DNA of 64,000 bases from Konateibacter massiliensis (GTDB lineage Bacteria > Bacillota > Clostridia > Lachnospirales > Lachnospiraceae): the NCBI RefSeq assembly GCF_900184995.1, contig NZ_LT860099.1:248001-312000 (forward strand), read 5' to 3'. The position numbers and the translations under genes are program-made. The notes beneath the pieces are model-generated. The model saw nothing but the letters and a program-made list of their open reading frames with translations, made no database searches and was not told the origin of the DNA. This document shows, piece by piece, positions 1 to 9,804 of this stretch. Numbering within the stretch: position 1 is the stretch's first letter; every line of letters begins with the position of its first letter.

Positions 1-819
1 ATTATCATCCAAATCCTTAAATGTAACAGTATAACTCCTTGCAAATCCTATTTTAAGGCCTGCATTTCCGCTGATAGTAGCAGATAAATTCGATGTTTCA
101 TCGGGTAAATTTTTGTCTGATGTGGTAGTGGTAGAGTGATAATTACATATCCATACAGATTTTCCATCTTCTAATTCTACCAATTTATCCTTATCTTTAT
201 TATACTGAACCTGTGTAAATACTAGATTTAAAACACCCTTTTCACCATATCCGTAAGCAATGTCATCTGGTCTAGTCAACTCGTAAGGTTTGCATTTTAT
301 ATTGCTGCGAGACATATGCATACGAAGTCCATTATCCAACAGGAGAGTGTCATTATCATATGGAATATATACCATAAACTGATTTGACTGTAAGGTGATT
401 GTATTATTGCCAGATTCTCCATTGTTGTAAGCAGACGCATTCTGTACCCAAGCGTACCTTGATACGATATTACCATCTGCATTTTGCCAGAATAATTCAT
501 ACTGGCATTGCCTTAAATTACCATCAATATAAATCTCATCATCACAATCTGCCTCATATACCAACCATATACTATTTGCCCATTCCACATAGTCACCAGC
601 CAATATTTTCTGACCAGGTAAAGATTCGAATTCTTTGTAATAAGGTTTTGTACCGGTATTGATTATCAGATATGAATCTTCTCCATTTAGTTTGACTTCT
701 TTGCACGATGGATTAGTTGGAGCATTTTTTAAAATGTTATATTTTGTTTGATTTTTACTTCGATCTCTTTGTGTTGTTCCATTTATTGTAAGACGTTTAT
801 TATAAGAGTTCCAATCCAT
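1..819 (-). CDS. Phage virion-type protein, C-terminus cut by window edge
   Basis: An open frame runs from an ATG at 819 (MDWNSYNKRLTINGTT...) to the window edge without a stop, so the C-terminus is missing. The start is preceded by AGGCGGTG eight bases upstream. The visible 273 residues are hydrophilic and beta-rich with many Trp/Tyr, and no catalytic motif is seen. It is the last visible gene of the minus-strand head cluster (terminase, portal, scaffold, capsid, connectors), so a head-completion or neck protein is likely from position alone. Coding is well supported; the function is inferred. Confidence 0.75.
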   Translation of the reverse strand, partial: MDWNSYNKRLTINGTTQRDRSKNQTKYNILKNAPTNPSCKEVKLNGEDSYLIINTGTKPYYKEFESLPGQKILAGDYVEWANSIWLVYEADCDDEIYIDGNLRQCQYELFWQNADGNIVSRYAWVQNASAYNNGESGNNTITLQSNQFMVYIPYDNDTLLLDNGLRMHMSRSNIKCKPYELTRPDDIAYGYGEKGVLNLVFTQVQYNKDKDKLVELEDGKSVWICNYHSTTTTSDKNLPDETSNLSATISGNAGLKIGFARSYTVTFKDLDDN

Positions 820-829
820 ATAACACCGC

Positions 830-1102
830 CTATTCCTGTATCATTTTCTGCAAAATGTTTGTACATCTTAAAACTTCACGCTTGCATTGTTTTTTTGTAA
901 AACTTTCTTTTCTTAAGAAATTCACCGAATTGACAACAGAGACATATTTCTGATTTGTCGCTAATTCAGGATAAGTATCTAACGCACCAACTAATTGAAT
1001 TGCTACGGAATCTATATGGTCTTGAACACCATAATTATTTTCATCATTTAATGGTAATATTTTGTAAATACTACCTATCATGTATTTCAAAAATTCAGTC
1101 AT
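830..1102 (-). CDS. Small phage connector-region protein, unknown function
   Basis: 90 residues starting ATG, with GAGGTGG just upstream. The start overlaps the end of the preceding gene by 4 bases, which suggests translational coupling. The sequence is helical and charged with two Cys near the C-terminus, and no known motif is seen. Its place between the capsid gene and the partial virion gene suits a head-tail joining or stopper protein, but this is only positional inference. Confidence 0.7.
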   Translation of the reverse strand: MTEFLKYMIGSIYKILPLNDENNYGVQDHIDSVAIQLVGALDTYPELATNQKYVSVVNSVNFLRKESFTKKQCKREVLRCTNILQKMIQE

Positions 1103-1536
1103 AAGCCACCTCGTTTCGGAAGTTTTCCATGACTAAATGAATAATTTGAAACCATTATAGATGAATTTTTCTTTGCTAATGTGAATACATCAGTAAGTTT
1201 TGCTAATAGGTTTGCAGGACTATAAAGACTATAATCTTTTGTACTAAGTGAATTAACGAGATTATCTTCATTATTTAACTTTGGCTGTAACCATGCAACT
1301 ACCATTGTTTCTGAAATAATATCTAATATTTCATCATTTAAGGTATTATTAAATACTCTTAATTCATCATCTCTATCTGTCAAATCCACCTTACAACACT
1401 TAAACTTCGCACATGCACTTCGCATATATCCATATACAATATCTTCTTTTTCAGTATCATTAAACATAGTAAGGCTATATGCGGTTACCTTATCAAGAAA
1501 CCAACTGTATACTTCTGAATAGTTTGTTGTTTCCAT
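1099..1536 (-). CDS. Probable head-tail connector protein
   Basis: 145 residues, with SD AGGAGG ahead of the ATG. It is a mostly helical soluble protein located two genes downstream of the major capsid gene, where tailed phages usually encode the gp6/DUF3199-type adaptor. Length and helical content fit, but no diagnostic residues are visible. It overlaps the next gene by 4 bases. Confidence 0.7.
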   Translation of the reverse strand: METTNYSEVYSWFLDKVTAYSLTMFNDTEKEDIVYGYMRSACAKFKCCKVDLTDRDDELRVFNNTLNDEILDIISETMVVAWLQPKLNNEDNLVNSLSTKDYSLYSPANLLAKLTDVFTLAKKNSSIMVSNYSFSHGKLPKRGGL

Positions 1537-1544
1537 AAGTCCTC

Positions 1545-2138
1545 CTAATCTTCAGGAGAAGCTAATTCACAGTTTAGGACTTCCTCTAACAGTTTTACTT
1601 TAGAAATAGAATCCAATGAGCCATCTTTGATTTTATCATTTGCTCTAATTACAACAGTCCTCTTAATAGTATCAGACATAATAGAGATTGTTTCTCTCAT
1701 TTCTTTTTCATTCATTGTGAAAATATCATCTAATTCAAAAGCAATAGCATTTTCATCATAATATCTTCCAACTTGTAAAGCATCATAAATATCTTTGAGC
1801 GTATATATAGTCATATCTACACTGTGAGAGTCAATAATAGACACCCAATCTTCTTTAAAGAACATCTGTTGTCTTGCTTTCATGTCACGAATATCTTTGG
1901 CAGTAAGGGTTTGTTCTTCGCCGTAATTTTCCCAAATAAATTGATCGCCAGTTCTATCGTTAATATAAATTAATTCTCCAAAAACATTGCTTTTTACTAC
2001 TAATTCATCTAAATCGCTTAATACTAATCTTTTCTTTTCAACTGCATTAGGTGACGTAGCCGAAATAGTGGTGATTTTTATATCTTCATTTTCGATAACC
2101 TTTTTAGGTCTACCTGGCTTCTTTTTTACATCTTCCAT
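1545..2138 (-). CDS. Phage structural-cluster protein with basic GRPKK N-terminus
   Basis: A longer frame begins at 2153, but the ATG at 2138 is preferred because AAAGGA lies directly before it at proper spacing. The product has about 197 residues. It opens with a basic KKPGRPKK stretch resembling an AT-hook, then becomes acidic and helical. No family is recognised. It sits immediately downstream of the capsid gene in the same orientation, so a head-associated or nucleic-acid-contacting role is possible; the AT-hook may be fortuitous in such a basic tail. Confidence 0.7.
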   Translation of the reverse strand: MEDVKKKPGRPKKVIENEDIKITTISATSPNAVEKKRLVLSDLDELVVKSNVFGELIYINDRTGDQFIWENYGEEQTLTAKDIRDMKARQQMFFKEDWVSIIDSHSVDMTIYTLKDIYDALQVGRYYDENAIAFELDDIFTMNEKEMRETISIMSDTIKRTVVIRANDKIKDGSLDSISKVKLLEEVLNCELASPED

Positions 2139-2160
2139 TTTATTTCCTTTCATTCATTAA

Positions 2161-2192
2161 TTTAGGCACCTGTATAAAAACAGATGCCTAAA
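2161..2192 (-). terminator. Strong stem-loop after capsid gene
   Basis: Two 13-base arms (2161-2173 and 2180-2192) pair with a 6-base loop and a single wobble on the minus-strand RNA. It directly follows the major capsid stop. There is no long U-tract downstream, so it may be an RNA processing or stability hairpin rather than a full terminator. Confidence 0.55.
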
Positions 2193-2199
2193 TCGTTTA

Positions 2200-3198
2200 T
2201 TAAGAGATGGTATAAATACCAAGTTTGTTTGCGAATGCTACACCCACACCAGCTTCTTCAGCATAGAGATAATTCTGGGTGAAGTCAGGTGTCTGTAAAG
2301 GATCGGTTACTGATAAAATACCTTCGCCCTTTGTAACATACTTAATAGGTTTCTCGTCACCAGCAATAACGACAATCTTATTATCATTGAGTAAGAATTC
2401 GTCAGAGCCAACTTTATGTCTTTGAGGAACATAGATCATATTTGTACCATTGAACTTACCATAGTAACCCATGTTATACAAATCTGTTTTTGCTTCATCA
2501 GAAACAGTAGCAGTAGTAATCTTTCTTAATGCAGACTTTGTTCCAATAATTGTACCGATCGCTTCATTTGCTGCTTCGGTATGCTGAATCAATGTCAGAA
2601 GAGTATCCTCTGAGTATGTACCAGTCTTAACATAAGTAGAATTTAATCCACGAGTAGTGGCTGTAATTCCATCATATGCGGTGTAGATATTATCATATCT
2701 ATCACGGATGAAAGCCTTAGATACAGCAGCAATAAACTGATTGAAGTCGGTTCTCTTTGCAAGCAATTTCTTTAGCTCTTCGTATACTTTTATAACCTTG
2801 AGAGTAGTATCAACATTGTACTTATCTTTTTTACCTAATCTCTGTCTACGAATACCGCTTACGCCATATGCTGTATCAGCAACAATCAATTCGGTTTTAT
2901 CCTCTGTCCAGAAATCAATATCATCACCAAGAGCAATGTTTCTATAATCAACCATGTTCATAAAGAACTCATTACCCTGAAATCCTTCATGTACGATTAA
3001 CGGAAGAATCTCTTCAATGATTTCAAAGCAAGCATTTCCTCTTTGAAATGTTTTCCAATTTAATTCGGTTGAGCCACCGTTTGCTGAGATTAATTCATCA
3101 ATCATGGCGTCAGAATTTTTAGAAGCATCTGCAAAGTTACCAGAAACTTTATTTGTAATCATATCTGTAGCCAATTTAATCACTTTTAATTTATCCAT
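2200..3198 (-). CDS. Major capsid protein
   Basis: 332 residues, with SD GGAGG ahead of the ATG. The composition is typical of HK97-fold phage capsid proteins: a helical N-terminus, a central segment with SGIRRQRLGKKDKY, a Gly/Thr-rich middle (AYDGITATTRGLN), and a C-terminal region with VVIAGDEKPIKYV and QNYLYAEEAGVGVAFANKLG, the hydrophobic Gly-rich tail common in this fold. It follows the protease-scaffold and decoration-type genes, the usual head order. It forms the icosahedral shell. The fold assignment is by pattern; the role is well supported by context. Confidence 0.85.
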   Translation of the reverse strand: MDKLKVIKLATDMITNKVSGNFADASKNSDAMIDELISANGGSTELNWKTFQRGNACFEIIEEILPLIVHEGFQGNEFFMNMVDYRNIALGDDIDFWTEDKTELIVADTAYGVSGIRRQRLGKKDKYNVDTTLKVIKVYEELKKLLAKRTDFNQFIAAVSKAFIRDRYDNIYTAYDGITATTRGLNSTYVKTGTYSEDTLLTLIQHTEAANEAIGTIIGTKSALRKITTATVSDEAKTDLYNMGYYGKFNGTNMIYVPQRHKVGSDEFLLNDNKIVVIAGDEKPIKYVTKGEGILSVTDPLQTPDFTQNYLYAEEAGVGVAFANKLGIYTIS

Positions 3199-3227
3199 GT
3201 TATAATATCCTCCTATTTATTTTTCAA

Positions 3228-3707
3228 TTAGCCATTAACCTTGACAGCGTATTTACCGTTTGTAAAGTCAACAATTTTACCAATAACTGTAGATCCAGCG
3301 GTAGCAGTAGCAACAACTTTTAACTTATAACCAGCCTGTAACTCTACAATTTTCCCAACAGCAGGTGTGCCATCAAATCCTTCAGCAGTGAGAGAAAAGA
3401 TATCTTTTGCTGTTAAATAATCACCAGTAGCTGGTAATAAAATATCTGCCTTATTAATGAAGTCTGATAAGTTTTTCTTTCTTTCATCAGCATCAACTTC
3501 TGGTGTAGTAAGGATTGCGATATCAGTAAGTGCTGTACTTGCAGTTGGCTTAGTTGTAGCGAAAACTTCCCTCTTTCCACTTACTAAATCACCTACTACA
3601 ACTACAGAACCGTTCTGTAAATCCTCATTAATTTTCAAAGATACTCTTTTAGTACCGTCATATTCGCTCGCCATTTTTTCACGAGTAATTACTGCATAAT
3701 CTGCCAT
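3228..3707 (-). CDS. Probable head decoration / capsid-stabilising protein
   Basis: 159 residues, with SD AAGGAGG ahead of the ATG. The sequence is beta-rich and Gly/Val/Ala/Thr-rich (NGSVVVVGDLVSGKREVF, VGKIVELQAGYKLKVVATATAG), with few charged helices. It sits between scaffold and capsid, where many siphophages encode decoration or head-fibre proteins. The repeated VGKIV strands suggest small beta-barrels. Context and composition support a head role; the precise function is inferred. Confidence 0.65.
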   Translation of the reverse strand: MADYAVITREKMASEYDGTKRVSLKINEDLQNGSVVVVGDLVSGKREVFATTKPTASTALTDIAILTTPEVDADERKKNLSDFINKADILLPATGDYLTAKDIFSLTAEGFDGTPAVGKIVELQAGYKLKVVATATAGSTVIGKIVDFTNGKYAVKVNG

Positions 3708-3732
3708 AATTGTATTTCCTCCTTAAAATTTG

Positions 3733-3759
3733 CATAAAAATAGAGCCTATTATTGGCTC
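3733..3759 (-). terminator. Intrinsic terminator-like hairpin between scaffold and decoration genes
   Basis: GAGCC and GGCTC (3743-3747, 3755-3759) form a stem with a 7-base loop; on the minus RNA it is followed by UAUUUUUAUG. It is one of several such hairpins placed between genes of the left arm. Confidence 0.6.
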
Positions 3760-3774
3760 GTTTAAAATGTGTTG

Positions 3775-5412
3775 TTAGTTGTACTTTCTACTTAAGATTC
3801 CACCGTATCCGTCATCTTCTGGTTCATCAACAGTATTATCAATGCCTGTATGAACAACGTCTGGTGTATTTTTATTTGCTACTGAGAAATTAGCGTTTTT
3901 CTTTCCGAGTAAAGCAAAACATTTTTCTTCAATCGCATCTAATTCCATATTTGAGAAATTGGCTTTTAGAGTCATATAATCAGACATGTTTGCTAGAGAC
4001 TCATCAAACTTTTCAAAGATAGCATTTACAGATGATTCAAACTGTGCATCAAGTGTATCTTTCTCAAATTTCTTCAATCTTTCAAATTCAGCATTTTGGG
4101 CTTCAAAAGTTACTCTTGCTTTTTCAATGCTTGCATTCTCTTCAATAGTTACCCACTTTACAATCATTTTTTCAAAATCAGATGTGAGAGCTACAACATT
4201 GTTAACAATAACGTAAGCAAATCTTCCTTTAGAATAAGTCCACTTATTACCATCATATTCCTCTTTTTCTACATAAACAAAATTATCATCGAAATCTGCA
4301 ATCCAGTAATCAAGTGCATAGAGTAGTCTACCATCTTCATCACGTTCCTCACTTCGTTTTAATGCTCCTCTTAATAATTCACGTTTCTCATTATATGTAG
4401 AGAATACTGTACTTGTTGGGAGTTCTGCTTTAGGTTCAGTTGCTTTCTTTTCAGATGCATAATTAGACACTAATGATCTAAAATCATTTTCTGAGATATC
4501 CATAGAAAATTCGCCAATTTCCTCTTTAGTTAATTCAAATTCAGCTAAGACAGAATTGATTAATTCGTCACTCAATGAATCTTTCTTAGTAAATTCAGTA
4601 AGATATGTTCTTAATTCATCTTCTGTAGTAGTGTCTGTAATTTCAAAATCTATGTTGTCTAAAGAAACTGAAAATCCAGCTAGGATATTATCAATAAATT
4701 CCTTTGTCAAAATACTTCCTCCTTCCGTATTTTCGTTATTTATGTCATCGTCATTAGACGTTTGACTTTGCTTTGAAAAATAAGTATTAAATTGTTCTAG
4801 TTTTGTTTTTATTTCATTTAATGTAAAGTTTGTATCAATTGAAGAACCAATCATTGCCGGCGTTGTATTTTCACCTAATGCACAAGCACCGTAAAATACA
4901 ATCTTTGAAAATACAAAATGTTTTTCCTTATCAAAATCGCCTTCTATAGAATCTTCATCTAATTCCATACTCTGTTTTTTGATTCCGTCTCGTAAGAAAA
5001 TATCTGAGTCTTCAATTTTAGTCCATACAAGACCATCAACTACTAAATATTCTCTCTCGATTCCATCTTCACACATTTCTTTTTCATATCTTGGATTACA
5101 ACTTTCTGGTATTACACCATATGAAGAACCTTTATATGTGACAGAAATTTTCTTTTTATCAATAGTTAAGACGCTTCGATGATCTGAAAAATCTTTGTCG
5201 CCATTTTTATCCTTTTCAACATAACCAAGTATTGGAGTGTTATATAAAGTTGGAATAGCAGCATCAACAACATCTTTTGTAAAAATACTATTGTTCAGAT
5301 TTAAACCGAGATGCATTAATTTTATTTTCACACGAGTAAATCGAGTGTCAGTTATATCTACACTGTCAAGTTTTTCAAACGTAACAGGTATCGTACGTAA
5401 TTCTTTGTCCAC
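3775..5412 (-). CDS. Prohead protease fused to scaffolding domain
   Basis: 545 residues. The N-terminal ~200 residues resemble phage prohead proteases, with a DHRSV segment and KKQSMELD, where Ser is the probable nucleophile of the Ser-containing protease motif. Residues from about 235 onward are acidic and coiled-coil-rich (EEIGEFSMDISEND..., ENASIEKARVTFEAQNAEFERLKKFEKD), as expected for a scaffold. The gene lies between portal and capsid. An in-frame TTG at 4710 with a strong SD could produce the scaffold half alone. The protease family call is from motif layout, not a search. Confidence 0.75.
   Translation of the reverse strand: MDKELRTIPVTFEKLDSVDITDTRFTRVKIKLMHLGLNLNNSIFTKDVVDAAIPTLYNTPILGYVEKDKNGDKDFSDHRSVLTIDKKKISVTYKGSSYGVIPESCNPRYEKEMCEDGIEREYLVVDGLVWTKIEDSDIFLRDGIKKQSMELDEDSIEGDFDKEKHFVFSKIVFYGACALGENTTPAMIGSSIDTNFTLNEIKTKLEQFNTYFSKQSQTSNDDDINNENTEGGSILTKEFIDNILAGFSVSLDNIDFEITDTTTEDELRTYLTEFTKKDSLSDELINSVLAEFELTKEEIGEFSMDISENDFRSLVSNYASEKKATEPKAELPTSTVFSTYNEKRELLRGALKRSEERDEDGRLLYALDYWIADFDDNFVYVEKEEYDGNKWTYSKGRFAYVIVNNVVALTSDFEKMIVKWVTIEENASIEKARVTFEAQNAEFERLKKFEKDTLDAQFESSVNAIFEKFDESLANMSDYMTLKANFSNMELDAIEEKCFALLGKKNANFSVANKNTPDVVHTGIDNTVDEPEDDGYGGILSRKYN
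4708..4724 (-). promoter_or_regulatory. Internal SD and TTG start for nested scaffold protein
   Basis: Inside the protease-scaffold gene the minus strand reads AAGGAGG (4724-4718), seven bases, then TTG at 4710. This TTG is in frame (codon 235) and sits at the junction between the protease-like half and the acidic coiled-coil half. The product from it would be about 311 residues. Confidence 0.6.
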
Positions 5413-5426
5413 ATTTCACCACCTTT

Positions 5427-6914
5427 CTATGCATCAGCATGTCTATTATCATTTTCTCTTGTTTGAATGCCAGAATCAGACAGTTCTGTATCATCTACTT
5501 TTGGTCGTCCATCTTCATCTGTTGTATCAGAATTAGATTGTGTATTACTTGACTGAAGAGGCTTCCATGAGTTTACGATATCTAAACAATCTTCAAGAAT
5601 AGAAGTGCCATAGGATTGTGCCGGTGTATAACCAAAACATGCTAATAGTTCATTTTTTATAGGCGCACCATAGGTACAAGCTTTTAACAGACTATCTATG
5701 TATTCTTTTTGGTTATATGTGGTAACATCAAGCATTTTCATTTCAAATTTATACTTGTCTGGGAACTGCTTTAACTTTTTATTAATTACACGCTCAATCA
5801 TTCTGTGGATATGGCATACCATTTCACTGTCATTTTTTATAGAGGATGAGATAGTAGCAGAAGATGATTTTGTACTATTAAATAATAGCTCTGAAACACC
5901 ACTTGCGGTAAAGAAAGATGATACAGATTCACTATAGGCATTTACTTGACTTGCAGTGCCACTTTGTTCAAATGAGAAATCTTGAATCTCATATGGAGAC
6001 ATACCAATTCCAACATTGTCATCAACACATTCACTAAGAAAGTCATAATATTCTAGTGCTTTATCAAAATCACCGCCAGCAAAATTGCCTTGTTCATCAA
6101 GTGGTAATTTCATAAGTAGCAATTTATAAATATTGAGTTTATCTTTTGCTTTTTCTATTTTTCTTAAATCTTCTAAATCAAAGATAGTAGTAATTAAGTT
6201 TGCAAAAATTGGGATAGCATAGTTCACATTGTCAGATAGTTTTACAGCAAATGAATATTCATCATTTAACTCTTGCCAACGATATTTTGTCCTGTCCTTC
6301 TTGTATGAATTATATTTGGCAATAAATTCTCCACCATAATTTGCAAGTTGTTTTGGATATTTATCAAAATATTGAAAATCAAATTGGAATTGTAATACGC
6401 CATCAATGTTACTTGACACTTCGCATCTGTCATATGGGAGCAATCTACAAAAATAGCTGTCGTCAGTCTTATATTCATAAACATAAGCAACGTCAGCTAC
6501 AAATAATTCGGTTATAATTTTTTCCCATTCGCTTTTGATATTCATTACACCAAGAACATCAATAGTGCTTTTATAACAATCTAAGAAATTTTTTTTGCTA
6601 AATCTTTTCATATCCAACTTATATGGAACAACCACATAGGACAAGAGAGACATTTTGCTGAAATAATCACAAATTCTTCTATAATGTGGACTAACCATGT
6701 AACAATACTTTGATATTTCTATCAATTTCTTTTCGAACTTTTGTGGCGTTTCAATCCACTTAATTACATCTTCACGATTATACTTTTTGAAGAATTCGCC
6801 TTGCAAATTGGATTGATTCATATCTTTAAGAATCATTTTTGCTTGCTTGGCAAATAATGCAAAGTTCATTAGCTTCATTTTTTGCTCATCAGTAATTTCA
6901 TTTTTGTTAGGCAT
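5427..6914 (-). CDS. Portal protein
   Basis: The frame is open from 6983, but the ATG at 6914 has GAGGAGG just upstream and clears the terminase stop, giving 495 residues. The gene directly follows the large terminase and precedes the protease-scaffold gene, the classical portal position. Features typical of portals are present: a helical wing/stem region, FFTASGVSELLFNSTKSSSATISSS in the mid-C-terminal region, and a disordered acidic tail. The dodecameric portal forms the DNA entry vertex. The identity is well supported by size, order and composition. Confidence 0.85.
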   Translation of the reverse strand: MPNKNEITDEQKMKLMNFALFAKQAKMILKDMNQSNLQGEFFKKYNREDVIKWIETPQKFEKKLIEISKYCYMVSPHYRRICDYFSKMSLLSYVVVPYKLDMKRFSKKNFLDCYKSTIDVLGVMNIKSEWEKIITELFVADVAYVYEYKTDDSYFCRLLPYDRCEVSSNIDGVLQFQFDFQYFDKYPKQLANYGGEFIAKYNSYKKDRTKYRWQELNDEYSFAVKLSDNVNYAIPIFANLITTIFDLEDLRKIEKAKDKLNIYKLLLMKLPLDEQGNFAGGDFDKALEYYDFLSECVDDNVGIGMSPYEIQDFSFEQSGTASQVNAYSESVSSFFTASGVSELLFNSTKSSSATISSSIKNDSEMVCHIHRMIERVINKKLKQFPDKYKFEMKMLDVTTYNQKEYIDSLLKACTYGAPIKNELLACFGYTPAQSYGTSILEDCLDIVNSWKPLQSSNTQSNSDTTDEDGRPKVDDTELSDSGIQTRENDNRHADA

Positions 6915-6927
6915 TATGTCCTCCTCT

Positions 6928-8679
6928 CTACGTGTATTTTGGTTTACGGAATTGTAATTTACTCTTATCAAAAGGCTTTTCATTAGGTTTCTTTAACTTG
7001 GTTTCTAATTGACACTGAACCCAATAATTATAACCAACACTAGAAACCCTATCTTTGCGCATTCCGGCTTTTTCATAAACTTTAATGTTTACACCTTTTG
7101 CTTCATATTCAAGATTTATTAACTCATTAATTAATAGTGTTGTATGAATATAAGGGAGCTGCAATAGCATTTTGTCACTCATATTGAGCGAATTATATCC
7201 ACGCATTCCTTTTAGTAACTCCTCCGCTTCAAATTCGTGCAATAAAAGGTTTATTTTATGTTGTCTAAAGCCTTCACGCAATGATAAGTACATATCATTA
7301 TTAAATTGAGCAGTAGCTTGGATAGCCCAAATAACTTTTGGAGCATTAGGAACCTTACACCTTTCAGCATACACTTTGTCATTACAACAACTTAATGCCC
7401 TATACGTTTCTCCTGTCATTGGATCATACATATCTTTGATTAAGCAATCATAGACGCCCAATCCAATACCCTTAACATCTAATGCTATGTATGTACATTT
7501 AAATATTTCATAATATCTACGAATTATCAATGCAAGTTCATCTGTGTTTAAACCTTCATGATTTTCGGTATATATCATATTGCCAATGTATTTTTGATTC
7601 TCTGTTGGAATAGCACTATTGATAAATATAGAAGCCGCATCATTGTTTTGCTTTTTAGAAGCTAATAATGCAACGTCAGTAGAAATTATTCGTTGTTCTT
7701 GGGGTTTCAATTCTGGTATTTTTATTGATTTATCCGATAATAATTTGGAAATATAATCTGGATATACACATCTTTTGAGCAACCTAGTTTTCGATGTGTC
7801 TTCATATGAAAAAAGACTACCATCCTTATCTCCGTACCAAAGACAACCCATTTCCATATCCCAAGCCATTTCGGAGAAGTCAGCCTCAGACATCTCGTCA
7901 GCTACTTGCTCTCTTGACAATAAATCTTCTTTAATTGATATTTGATATGGTAAACCACAGATGAAGTATTTTTTTGTATCATTAACTAAATTAGCGCAAT
8001 ATGCTTTTGCCTTTTCAAAAGACCAATGGCTTTTAAACCAACAACTTGACATATAAATTTCTTTGTTTCGTTCTACAAGATGTTTATATTCCTTTTTATT
8101 TAAGTATTTTGGCGTTCTTGGAGCTGTTAAGAATTTACGCAAAACAGTATTAATTACGGTTAAATCTACCATTCTAAATTCGTCTGTGATAAGTATATTT
8201 GCTCTAGCAGACCGTCCAGAATCGGATGCAGTAACAACTTTTATCCATGAACCATTTTTAAAAAGCACATAGGCTTTATTTTGACCGACTGAATAGTCAT
8301 CAATTTCTAATTTTAGATTGTCCGATTTATCTAAAAAATCAGTAGTTATCTTTTCGAGAACTTCGTTTGCCTGATTACGATTTTTTGAAGCAACACAAAT
8401 TTTTGTTCCGGGATAAAGGATACATCTAATTGTACAAAAGAGAGCAGTTAACCATGTTTTTCCTTGCCCACGAGCTGCAAGGTACATGAAATAATTGCTC
8501 ACATTCATCATATATAGCAAAATTATCTGAAATAGTTTTAGGGTAATTCCTAAATAGTCTTTTGCAAATCTATGTGGGTTAGCACGATAGAAACTGCACC
8601 ATGTCGCAACACCGTTCATTATTTTGGCAGCTTTATCATTTGCAACTTCTTGTTCTGTTTTTTTATTAGTTTGAATCAT
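6928..8679 (-). CDS. terL: Terminase large subunit (packaging ATPase-nuclease)
   Basis: 583 residues. Walker A is ARGQGKTW (about residues 69-76) and Walker B is ANILITDEF (about 160-168), with a coupling SSCWFKSHW segment further on. The C-terminal half has IISTDVALLASKKQNNDAAS, consistent with the first RNase-H-fold aspartate of the nuclease. The start ATG has GGCGGTG upstream and overlaps the preceding gene by 14 bases. The protein packages DNA through the portal encoded next. Confidence is high. Confidence 0.92.
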   Translation of the reverse strand: MIQTNKKTEQEVANDKAAKIMNGVATWCSFYRANPHRFAKDYLGITLKLFQIILLYMMNVSNYFMYLAARGQGKTWLTALFCTIRCILYPGTKICVASKNRNQANEVLEKITTDFLDKSDNLKLEIDDYSVGQNKAYVLFKNGSWIKVVTASDSGRSARANILITDEFRMVDLTVINTVLRKFLTAPRTPKYLNKKEYKHLVERNKEIYMSSCWFKSHWSFEKAKAYCANLVNDTKKYFICGLPYQISIKEDLLSREQVADEMSEADFSEMAWDMEMGCLWYGDKDGSLFSYEDTSKTRLLKRCVYPDYISKLLSDKSIKIPELKPQEQRIISTDVALLASKKQNNDAASIFINSAIPTENQKYIGNMIYTENHEGLNTDELALIIRRYYEIFKCTYIALDVKGIGLGVYDCLIKDMYDPMTGETYRALSCCNDKVYAERCKVPNAPKVIWAIQATAQFNNDMYLSLREGFRQHKINLLLHEFEAEELLKGMRGYNSLNMSDKMLLQLPYIHTTLLINELINLEYEAKGVNIKVYEKAGMRKDRVSSVGYNYWVQCQLETKLKKPNEKPFDKSKLQFRKPKYT

Positions 8680-9697
8680 CTAATTCACCGCCAAAAACAG
8701 CATCAAAAAGAGCTTCATCATCATCCTCGTATTCGGGCTTATTTACTTTGTATTTTTCCATTTCATCTTCATACATACGAGAATAAGTATTTTTAATGCC
8801 CATCATTTTGCATAGATGCCCAAGGAAATAAACAGTAATATATTTTACAATACCATCTACATCTTTCCATTCTGGGTCTGGTTCAGGAATAGGCTTTTCA
8901 TTTTCCCATTTTCTGATTAAGGTTCCGAATGTGTTTTGTTCTGCTAATGTATTGTCTTTTGTTTGCTTTGGTTGTAAATTTGCTGTTGCTAACAAATCTT
9001 GAAATGTCTTAGTTAAGTCTTTGGTTGAAAGACCCTCTCGTTTTGCCTTTAAAATATCTAATTGGGCATAACATATTTGTTTAAAGACTTCTTCTTGAGA
9101 TTTAGTGCTACATTCATGTCTGGTAGTCCAATCCAAGTATTCATCTTCAAGAAATACATAATCGTCCTCATCAAAGCCGATTCCGAAGAATTTAACCGTT
9201 TTTAATTTAGCCTTTTTTGAATCTTTTATGTCGTCAAGTGTTTCAATTACACCCTCAACACGTTCCTCATCCAGAGTGGTATCATAAGTTTTTCCTGAAT
9301 ATTGGGTTAAGTTGGATTTTGATATGTAACTGTGAATGCGAGATCTATTTTTGGTTATTTTACGACTTGCACTCAATAAACTGGAAGAATAATAAATATC
9401 ATATTTCTCGCACATCCTTCTTATTGCTGCGTCTTCGTCACCACCATAAGCAGTGGTATAATGCTCAAATAGTTTATCCGTACATTTTTTGCAAATAGGT
9501 AAATGATAGTTCCAACCAGCATATAATTCACTTTGAGATGAAGGAAAGTTATCATCTAGCTTAGTATAATTTGTAGAACAAGTAGGGCATTTGTAAAAAT
9601 TAGGTTCCTCATCTTTTGAGTATCTTATTTTTTGAATTTCTGTACTTTTAGACGGTGCAGTTACGACAACACGTCTATTTGATTTTTCTTGTGCCAA
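8666..9697 (-). CDS. Zinc-binding phage protein, possible terminase small-subunit role
   Basis: The frame is open to a GTG at 9739, but the TTG at 9697 is preferred because AAAGGTGG precedes it; this gives about 343 residues. An N-terminal four-Cys cluster (CPTC near the start, then CKKC about 36 residues later) looks like a zinc ribbon. A helical basic region (SLLSASRKITKNRSRIHSYISKS) and an acidic C-terminus follow. It lies directly upstream of, and overlaps, the terminase large-subunit gene, where a small terminase is usually found. The zinc site is seen; the role is inferred from position. Confidence 0.7.
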   Translation of the reverse strand: MAQEKSNRRVVVTAPSKSTEIQKIRYSKDEEPNFYKCPTCSTNYTKLDDNFPSSQSELYAGWNYHLPICKKCTDKLFEHYTTAYGGDEDAAIRRMCEKYDIYYSSSLLSASRKITKNRSRIHSYISKSNLTQYSGKTYDTTLDEERVEGVIETLDDIKDSKKAKLKTVKFFGIGFDEDDYVFLEDEYLDWTTRHECSTKSQEEVFKQICYAQLDILKAKREGLSTKDLTKTFQDLLATANLQPKQTKDNTLAEQNTFGTLIRKWENEKPIPEPDPEWKDVDGIVKYITVYFLGHLCKMMGIKNTYSRMYEDEMEKYKVNKPEYEDDDEALFDAVFGGELDDSN

Positions 9698-9804
9698 TAC
9701 AAACGCACCACCTTTCTTTGCAATAAAATAAGCACTCACCGCCAGAGCAGTAGTACTTGCAATTAATTTTCTTATTTATTTTTACTACCATATGAAAGCG
9801 CAGT

